DNA from: Flavobacterium cauense R2A-7 | GTDB taxonomy: Bacteria; Bacteroidota; Bacteroidia; Flavobacteriales; Flavobacteriaceae | Direction: 5' to 3' | Assembly (NCBI RefSeq): GCF_000498475.1 | Contig: NZ_AVBI01000019.1 | Span: forward strand, 372,001-436,000 | Length of the DNA stretch: 64,000 nt | Part shown: positions 17,050 to 25,778 of the stretch, in pieces | Layout of the letters: each line of letters starts with the position of its first letter | Numbering within the stretch: the stretch's first letter is position 1 | Position numbers and translations under genes: made by a program | Notes under the pieces: generated by a model | What the model was told of the DNA's origin: nothing | The model's database searches: none | The model's input: only the letters and a program-made list of their open reading frames with translations

Positions 17050-18294
17050 TCATAAAATGAGGTGCGTAAATAAATCTGCTTTCTCATTCAAATACTGATA
17101 ACTAATTTTTCTCTGTTTTAATTGTTGTTTGATCTTTACAAAGTCATTCTGATTTTTCAGTTCAATACCCACAACGGCAGGACCACTTTCCCTATTGTTC
17201 TTTTTAGAAAACTGAAAGTACGTGATGTCATCATCCGGTCCTAAAACATTATTTACAAATTCTTTCAAAGCACCCGGGCGCTGTGGGAAGTTGACGATAA
17301 AATAGTGCTTTAAACCTTCGTATAACAAAGAACGCTCTTTAATTTCTTCGGTTCGGGTAATGTCGTTATTACTGCCACTGACAATACAAACCACATTTTT
17401 TCCTTTTATTTCATCCTTATAAAAATCCAATGCGGAAATGGTTAATGCCCCGGCGGGTTCCACAACAATGGCTTCTTCATTGTACAATTGCAGAATGGTT
17501 GAACAAATTTTTCCTTCGGGCGCTAAAACAACATCGTGTAAAATCTCCTTACATATGGCAAAAGTTTTATCACCAACCCGTTTTACCGCAGCACCATCCA
17601 CAAACTTATCGATGTGTTCCAAAGTGGTATTCACACCATTTTTCATAGATGTTTTCATGGAAGCCGCTCCCGCTGGTTCTACCCCTATTATTTTGGTTTT
17701 CGGACTTAACTTACTAAAAACCGTACCGATTCCGGCTGCCAAACCGCCACCACCTATAGGAACAAACAAATAGTCGATGGGTTTATTTGCTGATTCCAGC
17801 AGTTCCAAGCCGATAGTGCCTTGCCCTGCAATCACTTCTTCATCGTCAAACGGATGGATAAAAACAGCTTGTTTGCTTTCACAAAACTTCCTGGCTTCAT
17901 AAAAGGCTTCGTCAAACGTATCGCCTTTTAAAACGATTTCCGCTTTTCCCCTCCCAAACAATTTGACTTGCTTTATCTTTTGCTGCGGCGTAGTTACCGG
18001 CATAAAAATAGTTGCCTGAATATCCAGTTTATTACATGCAAAAGCAACGCCCTGTGCATGATTTCCGGCACTGGCACAAACCACTCCTTTTTGTTGTTCT
18101 TCATTAGTTAACGAAACAATTTTATTATAGGCGCCTCTTAATTTATAGGAGCGAACCGGCTGTAAGTCTTCTCGTTTTAACCAAACCTGAGCGGAAAAAG
18201 CTTCGCTCAGGTTTTCATTTTTAACTAAAGGGGTATGAACCGCCACCGATTTTATTCTATCTCGGGCTTGCGCTACTTTTTCTAATAGTATCAT
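17050..18294 (-). CDS. ilvA: Threonine ammonia-lyase (threonine dehydratase)
   Basis: A 414-residue PLP enzyme that deaminates threonine to 2-oxobutanoate, the entry step for isoleucine. The PLP lysine is in SYKLRGAYNK (K51). The substrate motif SAGNHAQGVAFAC and the phosphate cradle GGGGLAAG follow. Residues about 325-414 form one ACT-like regulatory domain, the shorter arrangement compared with the double ACT of E. coli IlvA. It is the last gene of the ilv operon, and its start overlaps the ilvC stop by 4 nt. Confidence 0.95.
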   Translation of the reverse strand: MILLEKVAQARDRIKSVAVHTPLVKNENLSEAFSAQVWLKREDLQPVRSYKLRGAYNKIVSLTNEEQQKGVVCASAGNHAQGVAFACNKLDIQATIFMPVTTPQQKIKQVKLFGRGKAEIVLKGDTFDEAFYEARKFCESKQAVFIHPFDDEEVIAGQGTIGLELLESANKPIDYLFVPIGGGGLAAGIGTVFSKLSPKTKIIGVEPAGAASMKTSMKNGVNTTLEHIDKFVDGAAVKRVGDKTFAICKEILHDVVLAPEGKICSTILQLYNEEAIVVEPAGALTISALDFYKDEIKGKNVVCIVSGSNNDITRTEEIKERSLLYEGLKHYFIVNFPQRPGALKEFVNNVLGPDDDITYFQFSKKNNRESGPAVVGIELKNQNDFVKIKQQLKQRKISYQYLNEKADLFTHLIL

Positions 18295-19337
18295 TGCTGA
18301 TTGGGTCTTAATTTACGCACTTGCAATCCGGTTTGCCAAAATTCACTTTCATGGATTTCCTGCAACTCTTTCTGTAATTTTTCACGGTAATCGGGTTTAG
18401 AATTGGCTTCGATAACTATTTCCGCTTCTTTTCCGGAAAGTACACTGTCATACAACTCGTTTAAAACAGGTTCTGTAGCGATGCGGAATTTCCCTTTCCA
18501 ATCTAAAGCCCCGCGTTGTGCTGTAGTAGAACAGTTGGCAAACATCCAATCCATACCGTTTTCGGCTACTAACGGCATCAGACTTTGTGTTAGTTCTTCC
18601 ACCGTTTCATTGAAAGCTTCACTGGGTGAATGCCCTCGCTCGCGTAACACATGGTATTGCGCTTCAAAGATTCCGGCAATGGCACCCATTAAAACACCAC
18701 GTTCTCCCGTTAAATCACTATAGACTTCCTTCTGAAAGGTGGTTTCAAACAGATACCCGGAACCGATAGCGATTCCTAAAGCCAAAGCGCGTTCTGTTGC
18801 TCGTCCGGTTGCATCCTGATAGACCGCAAAACTGGAATTAAGCCCCTGCCCTTTTAAAAACAGACTTCGTAATGATGTTCCTGAACCCTTAGGCGCCACT
18901 AAAAACACATCGATATTCTTAGGTGGTACTATTCCTGTTTTTTCGTTAAAAGTTACTCCAAAACCGTGTGAGAAATAAAGTGCTTTACCATCGGTCAACT
19001 GTTTTTTCATGGTATTCCAAGCTTGCATTTGTCCGGCATCAGACAATAAGTTCATTAGGATGGTTCCTTTTTGGCAGGCTTCTTCCACTTCAAAAAGGGT
19101 TACCCCTTCTACCCAACCATCAGCTACTGCTTTGCCCCAGCTGGCTGTTCCTTTACGTTGTCCTACAATAACATTGATGCTGTTATCCTTTAAATTCAAA
19201 GCCTGTCCCGGTCCCTGCACACCGTAACCAATTACCGCTACGGTTTCATTCTTTAATACTTCCTGTGCTTTGTGTAAGCTGAATTCTTCTCGGGTAACTA
19301 CATTTTCAAGTACCCCTCCAAAATTGATTGTTGCCAT
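18291..19337 (-). CDS. ilvC: Ketol-acid reductoisomerase
   Basis: A 348-residue NADP(H)-dependent enzyme of isoleucine/valine synthesis. The Rossmann motif is GYGVQGPGQ (residues 37-45), and VGQRKGTASW supplies the cofactor-specificity loop. The C-terminal knotted domain has E-rich metal-binding segments (DLTGERG, FEAQYHVL). The short length places it in class I rather than the roughly 490-residue class II, and the sequence resembles Bacteroidota class I enzymes. It overlaps ilvA by 4 nt. Confidence 0.95.
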   Translation of the reverse strand: MATINFGGVLENVVTREEFSLHKAQEVLKNETVAVIGYGVQGPGQALNLKDNSINVIVGQRKGTASWGKAVADGWVEGVTLFEVEEACQKGTILMNLLSDAGQMQAWNTMKKQLTDGKALYFSHGFGVTFNEKTGIVPPKNIDVFLVAPKGSGTSLRSLFLKGQGLNSSFAVYQDATGRATERALALGIAIGSGYLFETTFQKEVYSDLTGERGVLMGAIAGIFEAQYHVLRERGHSPSEAFNETVEELTQSLMPLVAENGMDWMFANCSTTAQRGALDWKGKFRIATEPVLNELYDSVLSGKEAEIVIEANSKPDYREKLQKELQEIHESEFWQTGLQVRKLRPNQQ

Positions 19338-19341
19338 AATT

Positions 19342-19860
19342 CTATTGTTCTAATTCTTTTAAATAGGTTGATAATTCTTTCATGGGTTTGGTGATTGCGA
19401 CTCTTCCCGAGCGGGCAAATTCCAATATCCCATGAGGTTTTAATTTTTCAAATAATTGTTGTGTTTCTGCCACATGACCGGTTTTCTCAATTACCATAAA
19501 CTGAGGGTCAACGGTTAAAATACGAGCATGGTTTTCCCGGATTACCTTTTCCACATCGCCATTGGTTAACCTGCCGCTTTTAATTTTATACAAAGCGATT
19601 TCCTGATGTACCACGTCTTGGTCTTCGTGTACAAATACTTTGACGACATCGATTAACTTCTCAATCTGTCCTACTACTTTATCGATTTGTTCCCGATGCG
19701 TTCGTAATACAATGGTGTACCGAAACACCCCTTTCACTTCCGATTCCGAGGCGGTTATACTGTCGATATTCAAATGCCTGCGGGTGAAAATAATCGTGAT
19801 TCTGTTTAGTATCCCGATGCTGTTTTCGGTAAATACCGATACTGTGAATGTTGTTTCCAT
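19342..19860 (-). CDS. ilvN: Acetolactate synthase regulatory (small) subunit
   Basis: A 172-residue subunit with an N-terminal ACT domain (TVSVFTENSIGILNRITIIFTRRHLNIDSIT) that confers valine feedback control, and a C-terminal ALS_ss_C domain. ilvC follows 4 nt after its stop, and ilvB precedes it by 16 nt. It pairs with the ilvB product. Confidence 0.95.
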   Translation of the reverse strand: METTFTVSVFTENSIGILNRITIIFTRRHLNIDSITASESEVKGVFRYTIVLRTHREQIDKVVGQIEKLIDVVKVFVHEDQDVVHQEIALYKIKSGRLTNGDVEKVIRENHARILTVDPQFMVIEKTGHVAETQQLFEKLKPHGILEFARSGRVAITKPMKELSTYLKELEQ

Positions 19861-19876
19861 AGCTGTTCTTTTATAT

Positions 19877-21571
19877 TTATACTAAGCGTATTTCTGAAAC
19901 TGAAGCCCCGGTAGGCACCATCGGGAAAACATTTTCTTCTTTGGCTACTGCCACTTCCAGCAAATAAGCCCCTTCATGATTGAGCATTTGTTCTAAAGAT
20001 GCTTTTAAAGCTGTTCGCTCTTCAACCTTCTGAGCTTCGATACTGTAGGATTTGGCTAAGGCTACAAAATCAGGGCTCACCATTTCGGTAAAAGAATAGC
20101 GTTTTTCAAAAAACAACTGCTGCCATTGTCGGACCATACCTAAGAATTTATTGTTCAGAATCACTATTTTCACTGCCATTTTACTTTGCAGTATGGTTCC
20201 CAGTTCCTGAAGGGTCATTTGAAAACCACCGTCCCCAATGATGGCAATAACCTGTTTATCCGGTGCACCCAACTTGGCACCAATAGCCGCAGGCAACGCA
20301 AAACCCATAGTTCCCAAACCACCGGAAGTCACATTGCTCTTGGTTTGATTGTACTGATAATAGCGTGCTGCCATCATTTGGTGTTGTCCGACATCGGTAA
20401 CGATTACCGCTTCTCCCTGAGTGAGTTCCGAAAGCAAGGCAACTACTTCATCCATTTTTAACTCGTCTGAAGGCATTATTTTTTTGGTATTGGCTAACGT
20501 ATATAATTCCATGGCTTTGGCTGCTGCAAATTCCTGCAACCAAGCCAGATGTTCTTTTTTCGTTACCAATGCTGTTAACTTTTCTAAGGCTTGTTTAGCA
20601 TCGGCGTGAACGGCCACATCGGCTTTAATTATTTTGTTGAGTTCTGAAGCATCAATGTCGATATGAATTACCGATGCTTGTTTGGCATAGCGCGAAACAT
20701 CTCCGGTGACACGGTCATCAAAACGCATTCCCACTGCGAGCAATACATCGCATTCGTTGGTTTTGATATTGGGCGCGTAATCGCCATGCATTCCCAAAAA
20801 ACCTACATACAACGGATGGTTGTTCGGAAAAGCTCCTAATCCTAAAAGTGTGGAAGCTACCGGTATTCCTGATTTTTCTGCAAATTGAAGCAACTCGTTT
20901 TCGGCATTGCTCAGCATAATTCCCTGACCGATCAGCATTAAGGGCTTTTTGGCTTGATTCAGTACTATAGAAGCGGCTTCAATAGCCGGAATTGGAAGTT
21001 CCGGTTTGGGCTGATAACTTCTTATTTGCGTGCACTTTTCATACTGAAATGCCATCATTTCAAACTGGGCGTCTTTGGTGATATCGATTAAAACCGGTCC
21101 CGGACGTCCTGATTGTGCGATGTAAAAAGCTTTGGCGACAGCAGCGGGTATTTCACTGGCTTTGGTTACCTGACAATTCCACTTCGTGACGGGCATGGAG
21201 ATTCCGATGACATCGGTTTCCTGAAAAGCATCAGTTCCCAAAAGATGGGAAGCTACCTGACCTGTAATGCAGACTACCGGTGTAGAATCAATTAAGGCAT
21301 CGGCTAAACCGGTAATTAAATTAGTTGCTCCGGGGCCTGACGTGGCAAACACTACGCCCGTTTTGCCCGAAACCCTTGCGTAGCCCTGTGCCGCATGAAT
21401 GGCGCCTTGCTCATGGCGTACCAAAATATGATTAACGCTATCGGCATAATCGTATAGTGCATCATAAATGGGCATGATGGCACCGCCGGGATAACCGAAT
21501 ATTGTGTTTACCTCTTCCGCTACTAAAGCTTCTAATACTGCCTGAGCGCCTGTTATTTTTGTTGAGTTCAT
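19877..21571 (-). CDS. ilvB: Acetolactate synthase catalytic (large) subunit
   Basis: A 564-residue thiamine-diphosphate enzyme that condenses pyruvate with pyruvate or 2-oxobutanoate. The catalytic Glu is E54 in VRHEQGAIHAAQGYARVSG. The ThDP motif is GDGGFQMTLQELGT, and the C-terminal half has VILNNKFLGMVRQWQ. The length is normal. It lies downstream of ilvD (9-nt gap) and upstream of ilvN. Confidence 0.97.
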   Translation of the reverse strand: MNSTKITGAQAVLEALVAEEVNTIFGYPGGAIMPIYDALYDYADSVNHILVRHEQGAIHAAQGYARVSGKTGVVFATSGPGATNLITGLADALIDSTPVVCITGQVASHLLGTDAFQETDVIGISMPVTKWNCQVTKASEIPAAVAKAFYIAQSGRPGPVLIDITKDAQFEMMAFQYEKCTQIRSYQPKPELPIPAIEAASIVLNQAKKPLMLIGQGIMLSNAENELLQFAEKSGIPVASTLLGLGAFPNNHPLYVGFLGMHGDYAPNIKTNECDVLLAVGMRFDDRVTGDVSRYAKQASVIHIDIDASELNKIIKADVAVHADAKQALEKLTALVTKKEHLAWLQEFAAAKAMELYTLANTKKIMPSDELKMDEVVALLSELTQGEAVIVTDVGQHQMMAARYYQYNQTKSNVTSGGLGTMGFALPAAIGAKLGAPDKQVIAIIGDGGFQMTLQELGTILQSKMAVKIVILNNKFLGMVRQWQQLFFEKRYSFTEMVSPDFVALAKSYSIEAQKVEERTALKASLEQMLNHEGAYLLEVAVAKEENVFPMVPTGASVSEIRLV

Positions 21572-21580
21572 AGCTTGTAT

Positions 21581-23257
21581 TTAATTATCTGTTACACATC
21601 CGGTGGAAGCACTGGAAACACATTGCAGGTATTTGTACAAAACCCCTTTGGTTACTTTAGGCTGTGGTTGTTTCCATAGAGACTTTCTGTGCAATAGTTC
21701 CGCTTCTTCCAGTTTTACATTTAGGGTATTGTTTTTAGCGTCAATTGTAATTATGTCTCCGTTTTGCACTAAGGCTATCGTACCGCCTTGGTAAGCTTCC
21801 GGTGTGATGTGCCCTACGACAAAACCGTGCGTGCCACCCGAAAACCGACCATCGGTAATTAAAGCAACGCTATTCCCTAAACCGGCTCCCATAATAGCTG
21901 AAGTTGGCTTGAGCATTTCCGGCATACCCGGACCGCCTTTGGGGCCACAATACCGTATTACAATGACTTCACCAGGTTGTACTTCTCCATTCCTGATGCC
22001 TTCAATCACGGAGTACTCATCATTATACACTCGGGCAGGTCCTTCAAAATAGTCGCCTTCGTTCCCGCTTATTTTGGCTACACTCCCTTTTGATGCCAGA
22101 TTCCCGAAAAGCATTTGCAAGTGTCCGTTAGGTTTAACCGGTGTTGTTACATCCAGAAACACTCCTTGCCCTTCTTTCAAATCCGGAACTGAAGCGAGGT
22201 TTTCTGCTACCGTTTTTCCTGTTACGGTTAAACAATCGCCATGCAGTAAGTGCTGTTGCAGCAGGTATTTCATTACTGACGGAATCCCTCCTGCTTCATG
22301 CAAGTCTTCCATCAGATATTTACCACTGGGTTTTAAATCGGCAAGAACCGGAGTGCTGTCACTGATACGCTGAAAATCTTCTAAGGTCAGTTCGATATCT
22401 ACCGAATGGGCCATGGCTATCAAGTGCATGACTGCATTGGTGGAACCTCCTAAAACCACTACCATAGTCATGGCGTTTTCGAAGGCTTTTTTGGTCATGA
22501 TGTCTTTGGGTTTGATGTCGTTTTTCATAAGACGCTTTAACGCCTTTCCTGCCAGAAAACATTCTTCTCTTTTTTCCTGACTTAAAGCCGGATTAGAGGA
22601 ACTGTAAGGCAAACTCATCCCTAACGCTTCAATAGCCGACGCCATCGTATTGGCCGTATACATGCCGCCACAGGCTCCGGCACCCGGACAGGCGTTTTGG
22701 ATGACGCCTTTATAATCTTCGGGCGTGATGGTATTGTTGATTTTCTTTCCCAACGCTTCAAAGGCAGAAACGATATTTAGGGATTCGCCTTTCCACTTTC
22801 CGGAATGGATGGTTCCTCCGTAAATCATGATTGCCGGACGGTTGAGTCGGCCCATGGCCATTATGGAACCCGGCATGTTCTTATCGCAACCCACTACGGC
22901 TAATACGGCATCGTACCATTGTGCGTTAACCACCGTTTCTATAGAATCGGCAATGACATCGCGGGAAACTAAGGAAAAGCGCATGCCGTCTGTTCCGTTG
23001 GAGATTCCGTCGCTTACCCCAATTGTATTAAAAATTAAACCTACCAAATCCTGATGCTGTACCCCTGCTTTGACTGTTTTGGCTAAGGCATTTAAGTGCA
23101 TGTTACAGGTATTCCCTTCGTAGCCGGTGCTTACGATTCCTACCTGGGCTTTCTGCATGTCGGCTTCGGTAAGTCCGATGCCGTATAACATGGCTTGTGC
23201 TGCGGGTTGGGTTTCGTCCTGGGTTATGGTTTTACTGTAATGGTTTAGTGTTTTCAT
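21581..23257 (-). CDS. ilvD: Dihydroxy-acid dehydratase
   Basis: A 558-residue Fe-S enzyme that dehydrates 2,3-dihydroxy acids to 2-oxo acids. The cluster cysteines occur in [17 protein letters not shown] and [17 protein letters not shown]. The C-terminal region includes [16 protein letters not shown]. The start codon is 1 nt after the ilvE stop, showing tight coupling. Confidence 0.97.
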   Translation of the reverse strand: MKTLNHYSKTITQDETQPAAQAMLYGIGLTEADMQKAQVGIVSTGYEGNTCNMHLNALAKTVKAGVQHQDLVGLIFNTIGVSDGISNGTDGMRFSLVSRDVIADSIETVVNAQWYDAVLAVVGCDKNMPGSIMAMGRLNRPAIMIYGGTIHSGKWKGESLNIVSAFEALGKKINNTITPEDYKGVIQNACPGAGACGGMYTANTMASAIEALGMSLPYSSSNPALSQEKREECFLAGKALKRLMKNDIKPKDIMTKKAFENAMTMVVVLGGSTNAVMHLIAMAHSVDIELTLEDFQRISDSTPVLADLKPSGKYLMEDLHEAGGIPSVMKYLLQQHLLHGDCLTVTGKTVAENLASVPDLKEGQGVFLDVTTPVKPNGHLQMLFGNLASKGSVAKISGNEGDYFEGPARVYNDEYSVIEGIRNGEVQPGEVIVIRYCGPKGGPGMPEMLKPTSAIMGAGLGNSVALITDGRFSGGTHGFVVGHITPEAYQGGTIALVQNGDIITIDAKNNTLNVKLEEAELLHRKSLWKQPQPKVTKGVLYKYLQCVSSASTGCVTDN

Positions 23258-23258
23258 G

Positions 23259-24143
23259 TTATTGCCTACTTACTTTTGTTGTTTCTCTGACCAATTTGGA
23301 ATAGGCTTCCTGCAATTGTTTCCCTAAGGAATTGTTCCAGTCTTTTCGGAATGTTATTTCGTCTACCGATTCAATTCCGATGATTTCGGCAGCTGTTCCG
23401 CAATAAAAAGCGCTGTCGGCTTCCCATAAATCTTCCGGGGTGTATGAACCTTGTTGCACTTCAAAGCCAAACTTATCCGCTAACTCCAACACGGTGGCGC
23501 GGGTTATGCCGGGTAAGATGTTCCCTAACTTTGGGGTGTACAATATCCCGTCTTTTTCAAAAAAGAGATTGGCTCCCGGTCCTTCGGCCAAGTAACCGTC
23601 GCAGTCTAACAACAGGGCTTCGTCGTAACCGTTGTCTTTTGCTTCTGTGGTGGCCAGAATGGAGTTTACGTAGTGTCCGCAAACCTTGGCTTCCACATGC
23701 AGGGAACGCGGATGAGGGCGACAATAGGACGAAAGGGTTAAACGCAATTGTTTATCGCCTAAATAAGCGCCCCATTCCCAAGCGCAAATCATTACGGATA
23801 CTTCGTTGGGTCTGGTCAAGCTCATATTGGGACTGCAAAAAACCAACGGACGAACATAGGCATCGCTTAAATTATTGGCTTTTAACACTTGGTAAGTCGC
23901 TTCCACCAATTCGGATACCGACCAATTGAACGGAATTTTCACCAGTTCGCAGGACTTCTTTAGTCGCTCGTAGTGTGCTTCTGCTTTAAAAACCTGGGTG
24001 CCGCTTTCAGTTTTGTAAGCACGGATGCCTTCAAAAACGCCATAGCCGTAGTGGAGGGTTTGACTGTACAAATCAGTGACTGATTCGTTTGCTTTTACCA
24101 TTTTTCCGTTAAGAAAAATTAGGGAGTTGTGGTTGTAGTACAT
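23259..24143 (-). CDS. ilvE: Branched-chain amino acid aminotransferase
   Basis: A 294-residue class IV PLP aminotransferase, the first structural gene of the operon. The PLP lysine lies in [11 protein letters not shown]. The opening [15 protein letters not shown] and the segment [14 protein letters not shown] are typical of bacterial IlvE. It completes leucine, isoleucine and valine synthesis. It is preceded by a 40-nt gap from a terminator hairpin and the Ile-rich leader region. Confidence 0.95.
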   Translation of the reverse strand: MYYNHNSLIFLNGKMVKANESVTDLYSQTLHYGYGVFEGIRAYKTESGTQVFKAEAHYERLKKSCELVKIPFNWSVSELVEATYQVLKANNLSDAYVRPLVFCSPNMSLTRPNEVSVMICAWEWGAYLGDKQLRLTLSSYCRPHPRSLHVEAKVCGHYVNSILATTEAKDNGYDEALLLDCDGYLAEGPGANLFFEKDGILYTPKLGNILPGITRATVLELADKFGFEVQQGSYTPEDLWEADSAFYCGTAAEIIGIESVDEITFRKDWNNSLGKQLQEAYSKLVRETTKVSRQ

Positions 24144-24182
24144 AAAAATTGATTAAATAATGTTACGGATGGAAAACAAAAA

Positions 24183-24209
24183 AGCCTTTCCCAAATGATG
24201 AGAAAGGCT
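24183..24209 (-). terminator. ilv attenuator terminator 2
   Basis: The stem AGCCTTTC/GAAAGGCT (24183-24190 with 24202-24209) is followed on the minus strand by a run of six T. It sits 40 nt before ilvE. Its promoter-proximal arm can alternatively pair: 24205-24213 with 24229-24235, seven base pairs with a 2-nt bulge. That forms a candidate antiterminator placed just after the stop codon of leader peptide 2. Confidence 0.85.
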
Positions 24210-24238
24210 CTGAAAAGTTTAGACAATATCAGCCTGAC

Positions 24239-24292
24239 TCACCCGGGCGGGTAAATAATAATGCTGATAATAATAATTGCGAAAACTGTCAT
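24239..24292 (-). CDS. Isoleucine-rich leader peptide 2 of the ilv operon
   Basis: A 17-residue ORF reads MTVFAIIIISIIIYPPG. Seven of its residues are isoleucine, in two runs of consecutive ATT/ATC codons. It ends 29 nt before terminator 2. The layout is that of a ribosome-mediated attenuator: ribosomes stalling at Ile codons would leave the post-stop sequence free to form the antiterminator. No Val-Leu run is present, so isoleucine seems to be the sensed amino acid. Confidence 0.8.
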   Translation of the reverse strand: MTVFAIIIISIIIYPPG

Positions 24293-24302
24293 GTTGGTGT
24301 AA

Positions 24303-24342
24303 AATAAAAAAAGCCTCCTGATTTCTCGGGAGGCTTTTTTTT
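24303..24342 (-). terminator. ilv attenuator terminator 1
   Basis: The stem GCCTCC/GGAGGC (24313-24334 including loop) has A/T runs on both sides, including a long T run on the minus strand. It lies between leader peptide 1 and leader peptide 2. A GGGAG run near the 3' end of the leader 1 coding sequence could pair with its CTCCC arm, giving a weak antiterminator of 5 bp. Confidence 0.8.
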
Positions 24343-24359
24343 ATATATAATTATAAAAA

Positions 24360-24437
24360 CTAGTTACAGCACTCCCCCGCCCTTGCGATAATCGCAATTG
24401 CAATACTAATTGAAGGAATGATAACTGTGTTTTTCAT
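24360..24437 (-). CDS. Isoleucine-rich leader peptide 1 of the ilv operon
   Basis: A 25-residue ORF begins MKNTVIIPSISIAIAIIA and ends ECCN before TAG. Seven isoleucines occur within residues 6-17. Its ATG lies about 16 nt after the predicted transcript start. It precedes terminator 1. Together with leader peptide 2 it forms an unusual tandem attenuation system. Confidence 0.75.
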   Translation of the reverse strand: MKNTVIIPSISIAIAIIARAGECCN

Positions 24438-24459
24438 TGATTTTTTGTCATTAACGGCA

Positions 24460-24488
24460 CAAATGTAATGGATTTTTTAAAAAAACAA
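24460..24488 (-). promoter_or_regulatory. ilv operon promoter
   Basis: On the minus strand, TTG (24488-24486), 18 nt, then TACATTTG (24467-24460). This is an exact fit to the Bacteroidota promoter form TTG-N18/19-TAnnTTTG. The predicted start lies near 24453, just upstream of leader peptide 1. Confidence 0.8.
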
Positions 24489-24544
24489 GTCTTTTTTGAT
24501 AAAAATATGATTTAAGACCTCTCAGCCGCCCTTAAACTATGAAT

Positions 24545-25102
24545 TTAATAATACATCCTAAACCCTAAGGCGTTGCACAAGGCATATTGTTTTTCGAAGA
24601 GGGTTTCGGTTATTTCCACTACATCGTCGTATTCCTGAGAAAGGGAGAAATACAGATTGTCCAGTACTGTACTTAAAACCGGTGCGGTGTTGGCATAACC
24701 GGAAACGGCTTTGGCGCCCGTAACATCTAAAAAGTACTGAAACGTTTCTTCGTCCAGATCCAATTGCAGGGTGTTGGCGAAATGGACGATTTTGTCTTGT
24801 AGCCTGCCTTCGAAAAACTCGGCTATTTCCTCAAAACTGTAATAGTAGTTGTCTATTTTGAGTTCGTTGCTTCTGCCCTCGAATACCAGATAAATAACGG
24901 CGTACTCCTTAAAATGGCGGTCTTCATACAACAGGGTACTGATGCCTTCCTCGAACCCTTCGATACTGTCGCAGGTTTTGTATACGTTGGTGATGCCGTA
25001 TTGGGTAGCAAGGGTTTCGAGTCCTTTAAGAATGGGACTGCTGCCGGGTGTTTCAACATCTGGGACGGATTCTAGGCAGTAGATGTAGTTTTTTTTGGGC
25101 AT
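24545..25102 (-). CDS. Hypothetical protein, DUF6642-like
   Basis: A 185-residue protein when started at the ATG at 25102 (MPKKNYIYCLES). The longer open frame adds 32 residues of low-complexity sequence that belong to the flanking repeat region. The order of segments (an opening YIYCLESVPD strand, an EYAVIYLVFEG strand, an IVHFANT strand and TGAKAVSGYA) resembles DUF6642 and, more distantly, CHAT-type caspase-like folds. No catalytic His-Cys pair is evident. It stands alone between the ilv leader and the small module A gene. No function is assigned. Confidence 0.55.
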   Translation of the reverse strand: MPKKNYIYCLESVPDVETPGSSPILKGLETLATQYGITNVYKTCDSIEGFEEGISTLLYEDRHFKEYAVIYLVFEGRSNELKIDNYYYSFEEIAEFFEGRLQDKIVHFANTLQLDLDEETFQYFLDVTGAKAVSGYANTAPVLSTVLDNLYFSLSQEYDDVVEITETLFEKQYALCNALGFRMYY

Positions 25103-25174
25103 TGTTTTTTTTGCAAAGGTAAGGGTTTCCTTTGTGAGCCTCTGGGTTCGGGAATAACTTTTGTTATGCTGTAC

Positions 25175-25199
25175 GGTGGCTGAGGCACTCGAAGCCACC
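25175..25199. repeat. Hairpin copy of the GGCTGAGGCACTCGAAG repeat family
   Basis: GGTGGCT (25175-25181) pairs with AGCCACC (25193-25199) around GAGGCACTCGA. The loop resembles the inverse of the CCTTCGAGAGCCTCAGGC repeat found at 26.7, 37.4, 38.6 and 40.4 kb. It lies at the 5' end of the DUF6642-like gene. Confidence 0.55.
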
Positions 25200-25224
25200 G
25201 GTTCGTGATTTGAAAACGGTTTTG

Positions 25225-25413
25225 TTATTTCAGTTTTACGGGGAGGGTTTCGAAGTTAATGCCCATGTAGTCGCAGAATTCGTGTATGGTTACGGATTGG
25301 TGTTTTTGTTTGTTGTGTACTTTTTTGATGGTGGCAATAATGTTGCGGCATTGTCTTTCGCTTTTTCCGGTGATTTGCTGGATGTCTTTCGGATAGATTA
25401 TGATTCTGCTCAT
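25225..25413 (-). CDS. Small putative DNA-binding protein, module copy A
   Basis: A 62-residue protein from the ATG at 25413 (MSRIIIYPKDIQ). An ATG at 25470 in the same frame would give 81 residues. The core YPKDIQQITGKSERQCRNII followed by VTIHEFCDYMGI looks like a helix-turn-helix with a helical tail. The close relative at 63102-63305 has YPKDIQRITGKSYRQSTRLL and VSIEEFCQYAGL. Both are divergent to a gene of the second family. Binding to DNA is inferred only from the fold impression and the upstream repeats. Confidence 0.7.
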   Translation of the reverse strand: MSRIIIYPKDIQQITGKSERQCRNIIATIKKVHNKQKHQSVTIHEFCDYMGINFETLPVKLK

Positions 25414-25477
25414 GGTGTTGTTTTTTGTTGTGTTGTTTTTGACTTGTTTGTGTGTTATTTTCTTTTGCATGGGTTAG

Positions 25478-25532
25478 CATGGCTTTACCATGGCTTTACC
25501 ATGGCTTTACCATGGAGTAAGCATGGAGTAAG
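25478..25532 (-). repeat. Five 11-bp-phased direct repeats upstream of the small gene
   Basis: On the plus strand, three units of CATGGCTTTAC are followed by two of CATGGAGTAAG, all exactly 11 nt long. They read CATGGTAAAGC on the minus strand. The 11-bp period would place each unit on nearly the same face of the helix. Module copy B has three related 11-mers in the equivalent place. An operator or iteron-like role is inferred. Confidence 0.75.
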
Positions 25533-25659
25533 GATGTTGTTGCTTTTTACCTTTTTCATAGTTGCTTTTTGTTTTTAAATAGGTTTTTTCTTTCGGGATG
25601 CAAATATCGTAGGATTTTTATATCAGAAAAGTATTTCTTAAAATTTTTTTCGGCAAAAA

Positions 25660-25716
25660 CGGCAATTTTGGTTCTTTTCGGCAATTTCGGTTGTTTTCGG
25701 CAATGGCGGTTTGGGG
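25660..25716. repeat. Three imperfect 19-bp tandem repeats
   Basis: Units start CGGCAATTTTGGTTCTTTT, CGGCAATTTCGGTTGTTTT and CGGCAATGGCGGTTTGGGG. They lie 63 nt before the module A structural gene and might be regulatory. No copy is seen near module B. Confidence 0.65.
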
Positions 25717-25778
25717 GTAACTGTTGGTTGTTATAGTATTGCAGCCTATTATTAATCTATTAAAAGAACTTAAAAGTT

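Noticed and set aside
24545-25198. 217-residue start of the DUF6642-like gene
   Set aside because: The extra 32 residues are translated from the flanking hairpin repeat. ATG 25102 gives the conserved start.
25210-25578. Plus-strand frame of 122 residues
   Set aside because: It is the antisense of the module A small gene and its 11-bp repeats. The minus-strand protein has a close relative at 63 kb.
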